From: Oxyruncus cristatus
Taxonomy: Eukaryota; Chordata; Aves; Passeriformes; Cotingidae
Direction: 5' to 3'
Length of the DNA: 64,000 nucleotides
Assembly: GCA_013399855.1 (NCBI GenBank)
Contig: VXAY01005172.1
Location: 618,253-682,252, forward strand
Part shown: piece by piece, positions 22,253 through 33,986 of the stretch
Layout: each line of letters starts with the position of its first letter
Position numbering within the stretch: the stretch's first letter is position 1
Position numbers and translations under genes: made by a program
The notes under the pieces: model-generated
Database searches by the model: none
The model's input: the letters and a program-made list of their open reading frames with translations, nothing else
Told to the model about the DNA's origin: nothing

Positions 22253-22645
22253 ACCAGGAGCACCTCTGCTATGGAGACAGGCTGAGAGCTGGCATTGTTC
22301 AGCCTGGAGAAGAGCAGACTCTGGGGTAACCTCACTGGGGCCTTCCAGTACTTAATGGGAGCTTATATAAAAGAGGGATAGTGACTTTTTACCTGGGTGG
22401 GTAGTGATAGGACAAGGGGGAATGGTTTTGAACTAGAAAAGGAGAGATTTAGATTAGATGTGAGGAAGAAATTCTCCCCTGTGTGGGTGGTGAGGCCCTG
22501 GCACAGGTTGCCTGGAGAAGCCATGGATGCCCCATCCCTGGAATTGTTCAAGGCCAGGTTGGATGAGGATTGGATCAACCTGGTCTAGTGGAAGGTGTCC
22601 CTACCAATGGCAGGGGGATTGGAACTGGATGAGCTTTAAGGTCCC
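22253..22645 (+). mobile_element. CR1 LINE fragment lacking its terminal tail
   Basis: Starts at GAGCACCTCTGCTATGGAGA and passes through TTGTTCAGCCTGGAGAAGAG, a GGGGCCTTCCAGTACTTAAT block, GATAGGACAAGGGGGAATGG, GATTTAGATTAGATGTGAGG, CTGGCACAGGTTGCCTGGAG, GCCCCATCCCTGGAATTG and GTGGAAGGTGTCCCTACC. It stops at TTTAAGGTCCC without the usual TTCCAACCC and octamer tail, so the last 30 or so bases have been deleted or replaced. The plus frame 22397-22588 preserves ORF2 C-terminal residues such as WHRLPGEAMDAPSLE. Confidence 0.93.
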
Positions 22646-23616
22646 ATGGAAAATTGTTGGCTGGGCCATGACATGTCATGTATTACCTATAGAGCAGTCA
22701 GTTTGTGCTGAAAGGAAAATGCTTGGGCAGTGTGGGATCTGCTGGTGGGGTGCTCAGTTAGTCTCGGGGTCTGTTTTATTAAATACTTTCATAAACTATT
22801 TTTGCGAAAACTCTGTGTTTTCACAAAACGTGAATGAGGTTGTATATGTTTGTTGTGTGTGTTTTATATGTTTGTACAAGCGTTGATTCAGCTTCTGCTT
22901 TGACCTTGGGATCATTCAGTGCCTGGGTAACTCGCACTGGTTATGAACAGAGTCACTATTGCCCTCTGATGAAACAGTGAAAGCAGTAAGAGTGACATCA
23001 GAGAAAAAGATCTGAAATGTTAGGTACTTGACATTTGGTTTTGATGTTTTTGATTTGCTTTGAAACAGTTTTAATTCAATAAAAAGTAAAAAAAAAGAAA
23101 ATAAGTCCAGTTTCATAGAAATTACTTTTTCCAGACAGTTCTCTGAATTGTCTCTCTGAAATTTTCCATGCTCCTAAAAGGGTAAAGAAATAATCAATGA
23201 ACCTTGTTTTGAGAAATGTAGCACCTCTTCCCAGCTGTGTTAATATCAGTGAGCACACAGCACTTCCTCAGACCAGCTCATGAGCCAAATTTGGAAATGA
23301 TTCCCTTTATATTTGGGATCCATGGACTGCTCATGAATATTTGAAATGTGAGCTGTATTGCTTCATTGTAGCTTCCTATATGAGTCACATGGTTATTTAA
23401 TGAGGATCCTTGATTGGAGGCATGAGCAAATACATCTTTTATACATACTTGACTGTGCCAATTTAAGGGCTTATTTCCTCTTGATGCTGATACATACACG
23501 TTTGTCATTGGCCCTGGCAAACATTTCTTTGCCAAAAAATAATTTCTCAAATATCGATGAAAAATGATACGTGGATTTAACTATATAGAAAAAAAAAATT
23601 TAAAAGTGTAATAAAG
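22646..23616. other. unassigned stretch
   Basis: No exon or repeat was identified. There is an A-rich patch near 23085-23100. Frames are short and unremarkable. Confidence 0.5.
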
Positions 23617-23777
23617 TCATAGAATCGCAGAATCATTTAAGTTGGAAAAACCATCTAAGATCATTGAGTCCAACCTTTAACCTGGCACTGCCAAGCCTAC
23701 TGCTAAACCATGTCCCCAAGTGCCACGGCCACACGGTTTTTAAATCCCTGCAGGAATGGTGGCTCAACCACTTCCCT
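23617..23777 (-). mobile_element. short CR1 LINE 3' fragment, inverted
   Basis: TCATAGAATCGCAGAATCAT (inverted octamer tail) is followed by TTAAGTTGGAAAAACC, GATCATTGAGTCCAACC, CAAGTGCCACGGCCACACGG and CCTGCAGGAATGGTGGCTCA. Only about 160 bp of the 3' end is present. It belongs to the same broad type as the copies at 1381 and 3283. Confidence 0.92.
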
Positions 23778-24125
23778 ATCATCCCCTCTGTGCCAAAATT
23801 AAGAACATAACACTGAGATTTACTTGTGAGATGCATTTGGGTGGCAGCGGTGTATGTGTCCACCTGTGGGAATCTTATTAGGTGAAGTCAGAACCCTCTT
23901 CAGGAACGTCTGATTCATTTGCTTTCTCACCTCTGTAAGTTGGGAGCTTGGGGTTTCTTGCAGTTCTTGTATATTTATGTTTCTCCTGGGCATCAGGGTG
24001 GCTGTAATTCTCACCTCAGAACAAGAGTGGGTGTTGCAGCTCCAGTACGGCTGCTCCAATGCCACATCTCCTGCTGATCTCTGGGTCTCATCCATGGGGA
24101 ATCACAAGGTCCACAAAAGATCCCC
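23778..24125. other. unassigned spacer between CR1 fragments
   Basis: No gene was recognised. A minus-strand frame (23820-24095) carries no family motif. Confidence 0.45.
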
Positions 24126-24205
24126 ACAGAATCACAGGAAGGCTTGAGTTGGAAGGGACCTCAAAGGGTCACCTAGTTCCAACCCTCCCATGAGGAGACA
24201 GGTAG
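24126..24205 (-). mobile_element. very short CR1 LINE 3' end, inverted
   Basis: CACAGAATCACAGGAAGGCT, GAGTTGGAAGGGACCTCAAA and CACCTAGTTCCAACCCTCCC mark about 80 bp of the extreme 3' end. Beyond 24205 similarity is lost. Confidence 0.85.
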
Positions 24206-26656
24206 CTCTGCCATTTGCAACACACTGCTTGTGCAACAATTTTTCATGAAAGTTTGTTTATGAAGTTTGGGAAAAAAGAAGGCTTTATCTTTCCTGAAGA
24301 TCTCATTACAGCACTCAGCTACAACGGACTTCAGAAGAGCCTTCTCTGAAGTACCTTTTCATTGGATTTAAAGCTCTGTTTCATGAATATAAAAGATGAC
24401 ACATGTGATCTTCCCTCTGCCTAGCAGCAAAGGCTGCTGCTGATGCAGGACACGCAGTGAACCGCCTGGATTGAAAAATAATCTTCATTTTTCACACTGT
24501 AAAGGTCAGTACAGCTGCACCGGTCCATGATACCTGACCTACTTGATCGCAGAAGTTACAGATTTTTTTTTCATATGGTACAAAAAGGAGAGATTATCTT
24601 TTTGGAAAGTGAATCCACAGGTACAATACACACATTTTCTGTTCCAGCAATGAAACCACCACTCCAAACATTGATGATTACTTCCCAGTTCAAGTGAATG
24701 TTGTAAATTCATCTTGGTGGCATGGTTATTTCCAAAATTCCTTGGTCTATAGCCCTTAGTGTTGGTTTAAATTATCAACAAACTGTCCTTTCAAACACAG
24801 CTGCCAAGTCAGCCACAATCCCTTGAACCACAAACATAATAAAAAAGCAAATTCTTTCCTAAAACACAATAGGGTTTGTTGAATAGATTCTGCTCACTGA
24901 CCAAAGGAATGATGGATAAAGTAAGAAGAAAAGGGAAAGAAATAACAGGCTTGGAGATCTGAAGCTGGGCATGGATAAACAAGAGGGGATCATGGTAGTT
25001 CTATGAGCATGCAGAAGACATACATTTGGGAAGAAAAAATGGAGAATGGTTAGGAAAACATCTGGAAGGAGTGGTGCCAGATGGTTGTTTCCTTTTTGAT
25101 TGGACTAGTATTTTTCTCATAAAATATGAAGACCCAATTTTCATGTTTTTCAATATTTACAGATCTCAGTCTGTATGTAAGAAGGAAAATAAGGTCACAA
25201 ATAGAACTCTTTGCATGCTTAAAATAATCTGGATATTCTGTGCTTTGCTGACTCAACCTAAATGGACTGAGATTTTGAAGTGCTGGGAACGTCTAAATCC
25301 CTTTCCAGTTCCTGGCATCTGTGAATGCTACACCCCTATTACAGAAAGGATTTTATTTAGAGAGGCAAACTGCGGGCACCCATGACTAGAAAATTTTAGC
25401 TTATGTTCCCACCACAACAAAATCTTGCTGAGCTGGTATCAGGGTGGCATTGACTGGAATCAGCTTTCTTAGGTTCTGCTGGTTGTTGGTGGTGCAGTTG
25501 TTACTTGAGAGATTTGGGACCCTCAAAGATGTTTTCAGCTGTAAACATACACTTTCCCCCATCAACTACCATGAAAATTCAAGGACAAAATCCATTTTTT
25601 AAAGAGATCCCAACATTTTTGTTATGTGGCTTTCAGGCAACATTGTTTTCCACACTTAGAAGGAAACATACCCATTTTATATAACCTTGGATAGCTACAA
25701 TAAACAATGATTATGTTTTCTGCAAAATGTTTCAGTTTTCTTTCACAAATCAATGGTCTTAAACTTATAAGTCAGGCTGTTGAAGTAGTGTTGAACTGTA
25801 TTTTTTCGTTTCATCGTATGCAAGACTGAGAAGAGCATCCATCCAGCTTGAAATTTAAATGCTGGGATTTGAGTGGTGATAATAGTTAGCAGAATTATCC
25901 CACGGGGAAAAAACACGATTTTTGAGGAATTCAGAGAAATTATTGTGTGATTTTCCACCTGGGATCTTTCGCTGGGGATTTCTCGATGGTATCCTGAGGA
26001 TGGTCCAATTGAGCATCACCACGTGATGTTCCCAGCCTTGATGGACATCACCCTTGCAAATCAAGATGCTACCACATCTCAGGGACCCCCAGGTGCAACA
26101 CCACCTGCTGAGAGCCTCATATTCTGGGGAGCTGAAGAGAGGATGGGGCACAGTTGTGGGTGCATTGCACCTGGGAGGGCTCCAGGTCCTGTTTCAGCCC
26201 TGAGTCACCCTCCTGTCACATACCTCGTCCTGCTCTGTGGCATGACCCTGGTGACACGTGGGTCACTGAAAGAAAGCCAAAAATCTGTCTTATGGGCCAC
26301 TGAAAGCAAATAGCACCCTATTCAAGCAGTGAACAGCATTAAAAACTTTTAGGGTCTTTCTCAGGATTTTGTTGGGCTTTATTAATTTAAAATTCACTAG
26401 AACTTTGCTAGCACGATCTGAATAATGCATTTATTCGAGCAGACATACATGGGTACTTTGCAAACACATGGTGCAATTGTTTTGCCAGGATGATGTGCAA
26501 AGGTTCCGGTGGTCAGTAAGCTGAGCTGGAGTGAGCAGTGTGGACTCAGCAAGAGCAAAGCCAGGGAGTTGAAAGAAGAGATTATTCCCTCTGTTCAGCC
26601 AAAGGTGGATAGTAGGAAAAAAATTGGGCAGCCTAGGCTAGCTTTGATATACCTTT
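24206..26656. other. unassigned AT-leaning stretch
   Basis: No gene is supported. A plus frame of about 119 codons (25026-25385) shows no motif. The sequence looks unique, with scattered homopolymers only. Confidence 0.5.
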
Positions 26657-26724
26657 GCTTCGAGCAGGGGTTGGACGGGAGACCTCCAGAGATCCCTGCC
26701 AGCCTGATTTTTCCTGTGATTCTG
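26657..26724 (+). mobile_element. CR1 LINE extreme 3' end
   Basis: GAGCAGGGGTTGGACGGGAG, then ACCTCCAGAGATCCCTGCCA, and a terminal TTCCTGTGATTCTG. About 70 bp of a plus-oriented, moderately diverged CR1 end. Confidence 0.75.
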
Positions 26725-27039
26725 ACATTTAAGACTCAGTTATACCACCTTTTTCTCTGCTGTGCCTCTACCTGCTATTCCTGACCACTTCCACCTGTTT
26801 TCCCATTATAAATACAAAGGTAATTAAGGCTATTTTAAAAGTTAGCTGCTGGGCCTTGAGGTAATTCTGCACCAGCAAAAGGGCTTGGGTTGCCTCTCAA
26901 ACCCAGCTGGGTGTCTTGTTGCTCTGCTGAGTAAGGCTCTTCTCTGTTTCTGGTTCACAGGTTGAATTAGTGAAATAAAAATATATGTATTTCTGCAGGT
27001 CTGCCTGAGACAAAGAATTTTCATTTTCCTCAGAAAACC

Positions 27040-27058
27040 AAAAAAAAAAAAAAAAAAA
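27040..27058 (+). repeat. poly-A run (19)
   Basis: Nineteen A followed by CAACCAAACAAAAAGG. No retroposed gene body was seen on its left, so a processed pseudogene is not supported. Confidence 0.8.
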
Positions 27059-29396
27059 CAACCAAACAAAAAGGTGTTTTTATTAAATCCCAGGTGTTCA
27101 ATTTCCCCCCCGCCAGTTCCTGTCACTTCACTTTGGAAACTACTTATTATTTTTGTGAAAAGTGAGCTTGGGCAAAAGACACTGCACATAAATTGCGGTG
27201 CAGTCTGCCACAACCACTGTGCAACAAATTCTTTTTTCTTAGCTAAAATTACCATCTGAGTTTGGCAGAAACCTCTAAGCACTGGGGTCAATCAAGTGTG
27301 AGCTTTCCACCAAATGACTTGTCAAGCCCCCAGATCTCACCCATCTTCAGTTCTGCCAGTGCAGCAGGGAAATCCTGTATCCTTTATTTGTGCCACAAAC
27401 TCCATTTTTAACAGGGTAAAGCAGAGATTTGCACTGGTGAAGCTGCTTCTGGCTTCAAGGAGGAATAAGGTGGTATGGAGTGTTTTTTCTTGTTTTATAG
27501 GAGTGAAAAGCTGGACTGAAGCTAAGGGAAAGGTGAAAGTGCAGTGGTGAGTTTGCTGTGAGGTGATTTGACTGGGCAACTGGAATGGGAACATGCACCC
27601 ATTCTGTGCACATGTCTCTTTCTCTGTCCTTTTCCCTCTTCTGCCCATCCTCAGAGACGAGGAATGGTTTCCTCTTGGCACTGGCACTCTTTGCCAGCAG
27701 CGTTTTGTGTGGCTGGGTGGTGATAATAGAACAAGGGCAAGGTAGTGACAAAAGTGCTGGTGTTTGCTCATGTGCTGTGCTCACGGGCAGAAATCTCAAT
27801 TAACACTTGAGGAGTCTTGATTCCTCCCGAGGAAAAAGTGTTTGGCCACGAATCTGCTCTCTCTGAATGTTACTCCATTTGCCCTGTTGTGGGATCCGGC
27901 TCACACCAGCTGGTTTGGACCAAGGCAAAGGGAGGAGAGCAAGTGTCTGCCACATCTCACCTGCTGTGGCTTGGCTTGTTTATAGTCATGGTTTAATTTC
28001 CATGAGCCACTTCTCCTGCTGTTCTGCTCACTGTGAGGTTGTTACAACATTTTAACAAGGCAGGACAGAAGAAAAAGGAGCACTATTATCTATTCAGCTA
28101 GGGGCTGCTTGAATTGAGGGCAGTTAAGAGGGATGAGAGGGCTGCAGACGATGTGGAGACACAAGCAGGATCTCCAAGCTGAGAAAGAACAGGGAAGTGG
28201 TAAGAGAGGTGCTGCAGGAGGTTGAAACCAGGCAGTAGCAAGCAGTGCCCTATGGATGAGCCGTCTCTCCATCCATCCTGGGCAGTGCCATGCTCTGTGG
28301 AGGTGCCATCCTGGCCTCGTGAGCTTCTGCAGTGCTCTGCCTGTCTGCACAAAATAAGCCTCTCAGCAGGACCGAGCAGCTGAGGCTCAGTGCTGCACTG
28401 CTGCGGGGATGCAGGGCGTTCTTGGGCAGAGCAGATGTGCCCAAGGACAAGGCAGACACTTGCCACCACCCAGTCTGCAAAAGGTGAGCGTGTTTGAGAA
28501 GACAGCCAGTCTCCAGGTTGTGGTGACTGCTCTACGGAAGGCTTGGGAAACTATAGGAAGCTCCTCAGGAAGTCCTGTTGTGGAGGATTGCGTGGAGATT
28601 GTAGGTCAAGTGGAGGATGGGAATGGCACACAAAGGTTTGTAGGACAGAGGGATAAAGGTATTGACAGAAACCTCTGCTGTGCTTTGCTGTTGGTTTATA
28701 GAAACTATGAAGTGTGCAGCCCTGCTGAATAACATTTCATTCTTGAGTGCAGTTTTCCAGAAGTCAAGCTGTGCCCCCGAGCCTTGGTTTCCGAAGTACC
28801 CTAATACAGTCTGCCCCAAATATAATCTGCTGTGCCATTTATCTGCACAAAATAGAGTATTTTATAATGGCAGAAACTCCAGCAACCCTTAATTGGACGG
28901 AGTGGATGAAAACATGTATTTGAATCCTGAACAAAACATGAAGCCTATTGTTAAGCTCTAAATGTGTTTTGAAAGGAGGTTTAAATAAAGCAGAAATATT
29001 TACCACAGATATTTACTACCTCTTTTTGCACAAATCTGCCTCTCAGTTGTTCCTTTAAAAATCTCTGCTGGAGTTCCTCCGGTAAGACCAATGACATCCA
29101 TAACATCTCTGCCACCCCCCTCATGGGCTGTGTCTTGCCCTGAGTACCAAGGGTGGCATTTGGGGTGGCAGACTCAGATACTTGGTCACTGTAAGCCATC
29201 AGAGCTCCACCGAGGCCTCTTCTCTGGTTCTTTGAGTTCAGGTGGACCATGGATTTGCAAAGGCCTATTCCAAAACCTTATCCTTGGAAAGGGTGAATCT
29301 GACCCCTCACAGTTTGCACTCTGTTGAATTTTCCCTGCTATGTTCCTATCTCGATTTTTCCAAGAAGATATTGGACAATTGCTTGGAAGGCTTTTC

Positions 29397-29420
29397 CTCC
29401 CCCTCCCCTCCCCTCCCCAC
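29397..29420 (+). repeat. CCCTC short tandem array
   Basis: A short, nearly pure pyrimidine array of CCCTC/CCCCT units just upstream of an AT-rich segment. No open frame or splice signal is associated with it. Confidence 0.75.
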
Positions 29421-31480
29421 CTTGTGTTTTCTTTGGATTGCAGGCATGGAAAACTGTGTACACAATATGCCAAATAATTTTATTAATTTCACACTGTTTA
29501 CGAGTTACTCTGCCTTCTGACCCTCCACAGCAGCCGATTAAGCTGGGGGTGACCTTTCCCTAATCTTCAAATTGATAAATTTGTCAGCTATATCCCTTAG
29601 TTACGAAACTGGGATTATTCCAGAGAGGATAAAATCTGAAGGCCATCAACTGCTCTGGCTGAGCTCCTCGCTAGCTGGCAGCAGGAATACATTTCCCCCT
29701 ACTGTAAAATTAGCTGGATGCACTGTGGGAGAGTGTACACAATCTATTTTAAATGCTACATTCAAGGCAGGACTTCTTTGTTTACATTCTGAGTAGGAAA
29801 ACAAAGCTCCTGTCACCATGCTCTGTTACTGTAGGAGTTAATATGTGGTTTGCTATCCAGGCCATTTCCAAGGAGATGTGATGTTTGCAGGTCATCCCTC
29901 GCATCCAAGTGTGTCCTACTTGCAAGCAACCTTGCAGTTCTGCTTCTGCTGGGGACTGTAACTTCATCAGGCTCATTTTTTCCTCCCCTTCTCCCCTGAG
30001 CACCAGCTGAAGATCCCTTCATTTGCTCCTGTAACTCCCCACATGCAGTCACAGGGTCCCCATCAGTGCCTTCCTGCTGGAAGAGCCCTGGTGTCAGACA
30101 GGGCTCTTCTCCACCAGCCCGTCACAGCCGAACCCTCCTGACACCGCGACAGTGTGTCTGAGATGCCTCCTGCTCCCCTCCCTTCCATCTGTCTCTTGGG
30201 GAAAAGCACAAAGAGCATCGTTATCTGCTGTGACAGGCAGGGTTATGTGGAGGAGAGCTCCTCCTGGAAAGCAGATGGGACCAGTTGAGAGTGGACAGGA
30301 AGATGAGCTAAATAAATCTGGACCAGGTGGTGCATTGGGCAGGTGATGGGGACAACGTGTGTACCAGGAATGGAAAGGTAACCACCATCCACAGGATTGA
30401 TTTTTGGCTGTTATAAACCACTAAAACTCCCATGTAAGGGACCTGGAAACTCGGGAACATTGTTGTGTACACCATATTTACTGTCCTCTCTACTGAATGA
30501 TAAAAAAAATCCCCAGATCATCCTGTATGATGCTGTTTCCCTTGTGGGAGTGGCTCCAGCTGAGTACTCGTGCTGCTCAGTAGCATGTCAGGATTTACTC
30601 TCCAACACTGAACACTGTTCGTGTGGCCTCTCTGGCCCAGCCAGGCAAGGCATCTGGGGCTCAAGAAATAGGTAAAATGTATCTTCAAGATAAGCCAGGA
30701 AAAATAAATGGCTCTTGAAGCCTATGACCAAGTTTCGGAAATATTTCTGCTGCTTTCTTTGATCTGCTCAAAAGAGGAATTAGCTGCTGTTTCTGTTTGA
30801 AAATAAACTGTGGAAAGGTGCCTCTTCCAGAAGATATTGAACTGTGCAAGGGGAGCTCAAGCTGGGATAGTGAAATGGAGAGCAAAACCCCACACCAACA
30901 GTCAGAGCTGCACTCCCAGAGAAGAGTCGCTTTTCCCAACCTTCTCCCCTGTCCCTGCTCTTATGTTAAACCAGGGAGAGTCCCAGGTTGGCTCATGGCA
31001 GTGCCTTGTAGCATGCACAAGGTCACTGCCCTGGTAATCTTCGTGGGCATCAAAAAACATCCCTGTCAATACAGCAAGGGAATATTTTCCCCATCCATAA
31101 TGGGGAAAGCTCCTGGAGGTGTTTGAGAAACATGGTATATTTGCTATAACTTTGTCTTGCCATTTTCCACAACATTTTTCGTGTTCTTTGCACCCAGAAA
31201 CCCAAATCTCCAGGTAGTTGTTGCTCAGAAAATTAAGCTTATTTCATCCAGCGCTGTTGAAAGCAACAGAGACACAATGCAGGACAGGGAGAGGGAAGGG
31301 GGTTAGAAACCCCTGTCAGGAAGGGGGACAGCCTTCCCAGAACAGTTTCCATGTCATTAGACAGCAACCTGTTTTGTGTTTGGAATGAAAACAAGAAGAC
31401 TTTGACCCAAGAAAACTCAAGGTCCACCCTGGAATAGTTTCTTTTATATTCTATATTATTAGGTTCTTATCTCCATTCAT

Positions 31481-31937
31481 GTGTCCAGAGAAGGACAATA
31501 GAGCTGGGGAAGGGTCTGGAACACAAGTCTGATGAGGAGCAGCTGAGAGATCTTGGGAGTGTTTAGTCTGGAGAAAGGGGGCACCTCATTGGTCTCTACA
31601 ACTACCTGAGAGGAGGCTGTAGACAGGTTGGGGTTGGTCTCTTCTCCCAGGTAACAGCCACAGGACGAGAGGAAATGGCCTCAAGTTGTGCCGTAGGGGG
31701 GTGGGGGGAAGGTTTGATTGGATATTAGGAAAAATGACCATCCAATGCCTAAGGGTTCTCAGGCACTGGAATAGGCTGCCCAGGGAATTGTTATAAATGC
31801 CATCCCTGGAAGTGTTCAAAAAAGACGTGGATATGGTACTTGGGGGTGTGGGTTAGTGGTCGAACATGCTGGTGCTGGGTTAACAGTTTGACTCGATGAT
31901 CTTAGAGGTCTTTTCCAACTTTAACAATCCTATGATT
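31481..31937 (+). mobile_element. CR1 LINE fragment
   Basis: Plus-oriented, about 455 bp. Blocks include TGTCCAGAGAAGGACAATAG, GAGCTGGGGAAGGGTCTGGA, GATGAGGAGCAGCTGAGAGA, ACAACTACCTGAGAGGAGGC, GAGAGGAAATGGCCTCAAGT, a TTAGGAAAAATGACC block, GGCACTGGAATAGGCTGCCC, GTTTGACTCGATGATCTTAG and GGTCTTTTCCAAC with ATCCTATGATT. The GGTCTTTTCCAA end and the two-step wording place it in a subfamily like the tail at 2853-2935. It is broken by indels and has no coding capacity. Confidence 0.94.
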
Positions 31938-33935
31938 TGATGTCTGTTAGACTGTGAGCGCCTGGTAACAGCCATTATGTGTCTGACTGCCCGTTCCACG
32001 TCTGACTGCCTCCCCATCACTGGGATGCACAAGTAGGATACTGCAACAAGCAGACCTCAAAGGTCTGCTGGGGTTTAGCCCTTAGTGCCCTGACATGCTC
32101 TGGAGCCAAATGATTATAGCAGCCTATAGAAACCCCTCAGCCTTCTGCTTGTGTCTCACTTTATAAATAGCCAGGCATCCTAAGGCAGACAGGGAAACCC
32201 TGCTGGGATGCTGCTATTTTCACAGTCCTTCGGATTTGAAGCAGTTGCTTTCCATTCACCTTTAAAAAGACAAAAATGCTGCCGAGCCCGAGGTCAGGCT
32301 GGCCCTTGGCCGCACTCAGCAGCCCTGACTGGTGTCGATCATGAAAATCGTGCAAGAAAGATGAACATGGTCCAGGGTTGCAGTTCTCTGTGTGAACGGA
32401 TCTGGTCCCCTCTCAAAGAGGGGGCATAGGCACCTGCCTGTGCACCCTAACTGCTCCTGTTAGAGTTACTGGGAAGCTCTTAAGAACATTTAAAAATACC
32501 TTTTAAAGAGGAGGCTATTTTAAATCGGCTGTCTTTTCATTGCCTCTTGACATTCAGTGTAAATGGATGTGGATAGGAAGGGACTTGTCCCCGGGGGGTT
32601 GTAATCCCGCTGACTTTAAAATACGCCCATTGTAAAGTTTGCCGTGAATGGGGGGAGTTATGTGAAACAAAGACTCCATCAAACACAGAATCAGAACAGC
32701 TGATCATGTAACAGAGGGAGGAGGGGGTTTTTTTGACTCTTTTCAATAGAAAAGATGTATTTTCCAGGAGCAGTTCCTCCAGTTCCTCTGCAACCTGCAA
32801 GGAGCCGAACAGGTGTAATAAAAAAGAGAACAGTGGAAGTACACTGCACACCTTTGTTGTGTTTTTGCCCTCATGGTGGCCTTTGACCACAACTCTTGTT
32901 GAGGTGGTGGTTTTGTTGCAGCTCAGGGGACTGTGCAGCAGGGCTGGGCTTCATGGTCCCTGCGCTGCTTCCCTCCTCCATCCTTACCCCACGCTGTATC
33001 TATGCAGGTGGCAGGCCCTGACTGCTGACTTGGTGTGGGCTGGGGGTTTCCAGGGATGTCTGAGATGTCTAACTAGTAGCTTTTTCTAGGCAGCTGAGCA
33101 TGCCGGGCACTTTATCCACCTTCCCAGTGGCAAACACCCTCAGCTGCTTTCCCTTCGGTTGGGAAGGGAAGGCTCAGTGGGTCAAATCTGACCCCCCACC
33201 ACCCTATCCCAGGTCTGAGAGGACAGGAGAATTGCTGAACTGTTTACAGCTGGTGAGTGGGTATGTCAGGCATGAGTACAAAGGCTTTTAGGGCTGTACC
33301 ACACAGGGGACTTCGTGTTGTCAGGAGAGCACCCTCCACGGGCAATAGTGCAGGGAAGTGAAGCCCTCATTTACCCATCAGGAGAGATCAGCCCAGCAGG
33401 CTTGCCCGCCTTAGTGATACACAGGGATGACCTCTGTGTCTCCAGCTTGTGCAATATTTATACAGCTGATCTGGTAAATGGCATGGGTTTTACTCTTTGT
33501 TAGGTGGATGAGTGCCCACCAGCTGTCCCAGACACCACAGTCCCTCCAGAGAGCTCTGTGGCTGCCTAAAGAGAGGTTGTGAAGCATCATTTCAACAGCC
33601 CTGAGCATATTAATTAGGTTGCAGAGAACTAACACACAAATAAATGCTGGTTTGGGAACACAGAGGTTAACAGTGCTCAGGCTTGATAAAAACTGTGGGG
33701 GCAAAGACACAAGTGTTGGCTGAAACTGTGCAGGGAGTCTGTTTAACCACCAAAGAAGGAGGGATCCATGGTGAAAAGCAACAGACCTTCCCTAAAGCCT
33801 AGAAAATACCTGAGGAAAGAGGGAAGTACGTCAAGGAGGACAAAACCTGAGGCCTTTGCCTCCAAGCTATGACCTGCAGCAAGACTGGGGTGTCCCCTGG
33901 GAGCCCAGGGCACTGTAGCCCTGCCATCTGCCCTG

Positions 33936-33986
33936 CAGGGAGGAGGTGGGGGAGGAAGAGGAGAAAGAGAAGGAGGAGGAAGAAAT
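33936..33986 (+). repeat. purine-rich GGAGGA/GAAGAG tract
   Basis: An almost uninterrupted G/A strand of about 50 bp (AGGGAGGAGG, GAAGAGGAGAAAG, AGGAGGAGGAAG) with one T. The opposing frames seen here (K/R-rich or S-rich) are low-complexity artefacts. Confidence 0.8.

Larger units (their letters stand above)
26725..31480. other. unassigned 4.8-kb stretch
   Basis: No gene or CR1 copy was recognised. Simple sequence includes an A run at 27040-27058 and a CCCTC array at about 29397-29420. The segment at 29450-29790 is AT-rich, repeat-free and regulatory-looking (see findings). Frames up to about 150 codons (minus 26842-27291) have no family resemblance. Confidence 0.5.

Noticed and set aside
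27040..27058. Poly-A run as the tail of a processed pseudogene
   Set aside because: No gene-like or LINE-like body precedes it and no target duplication was seen.
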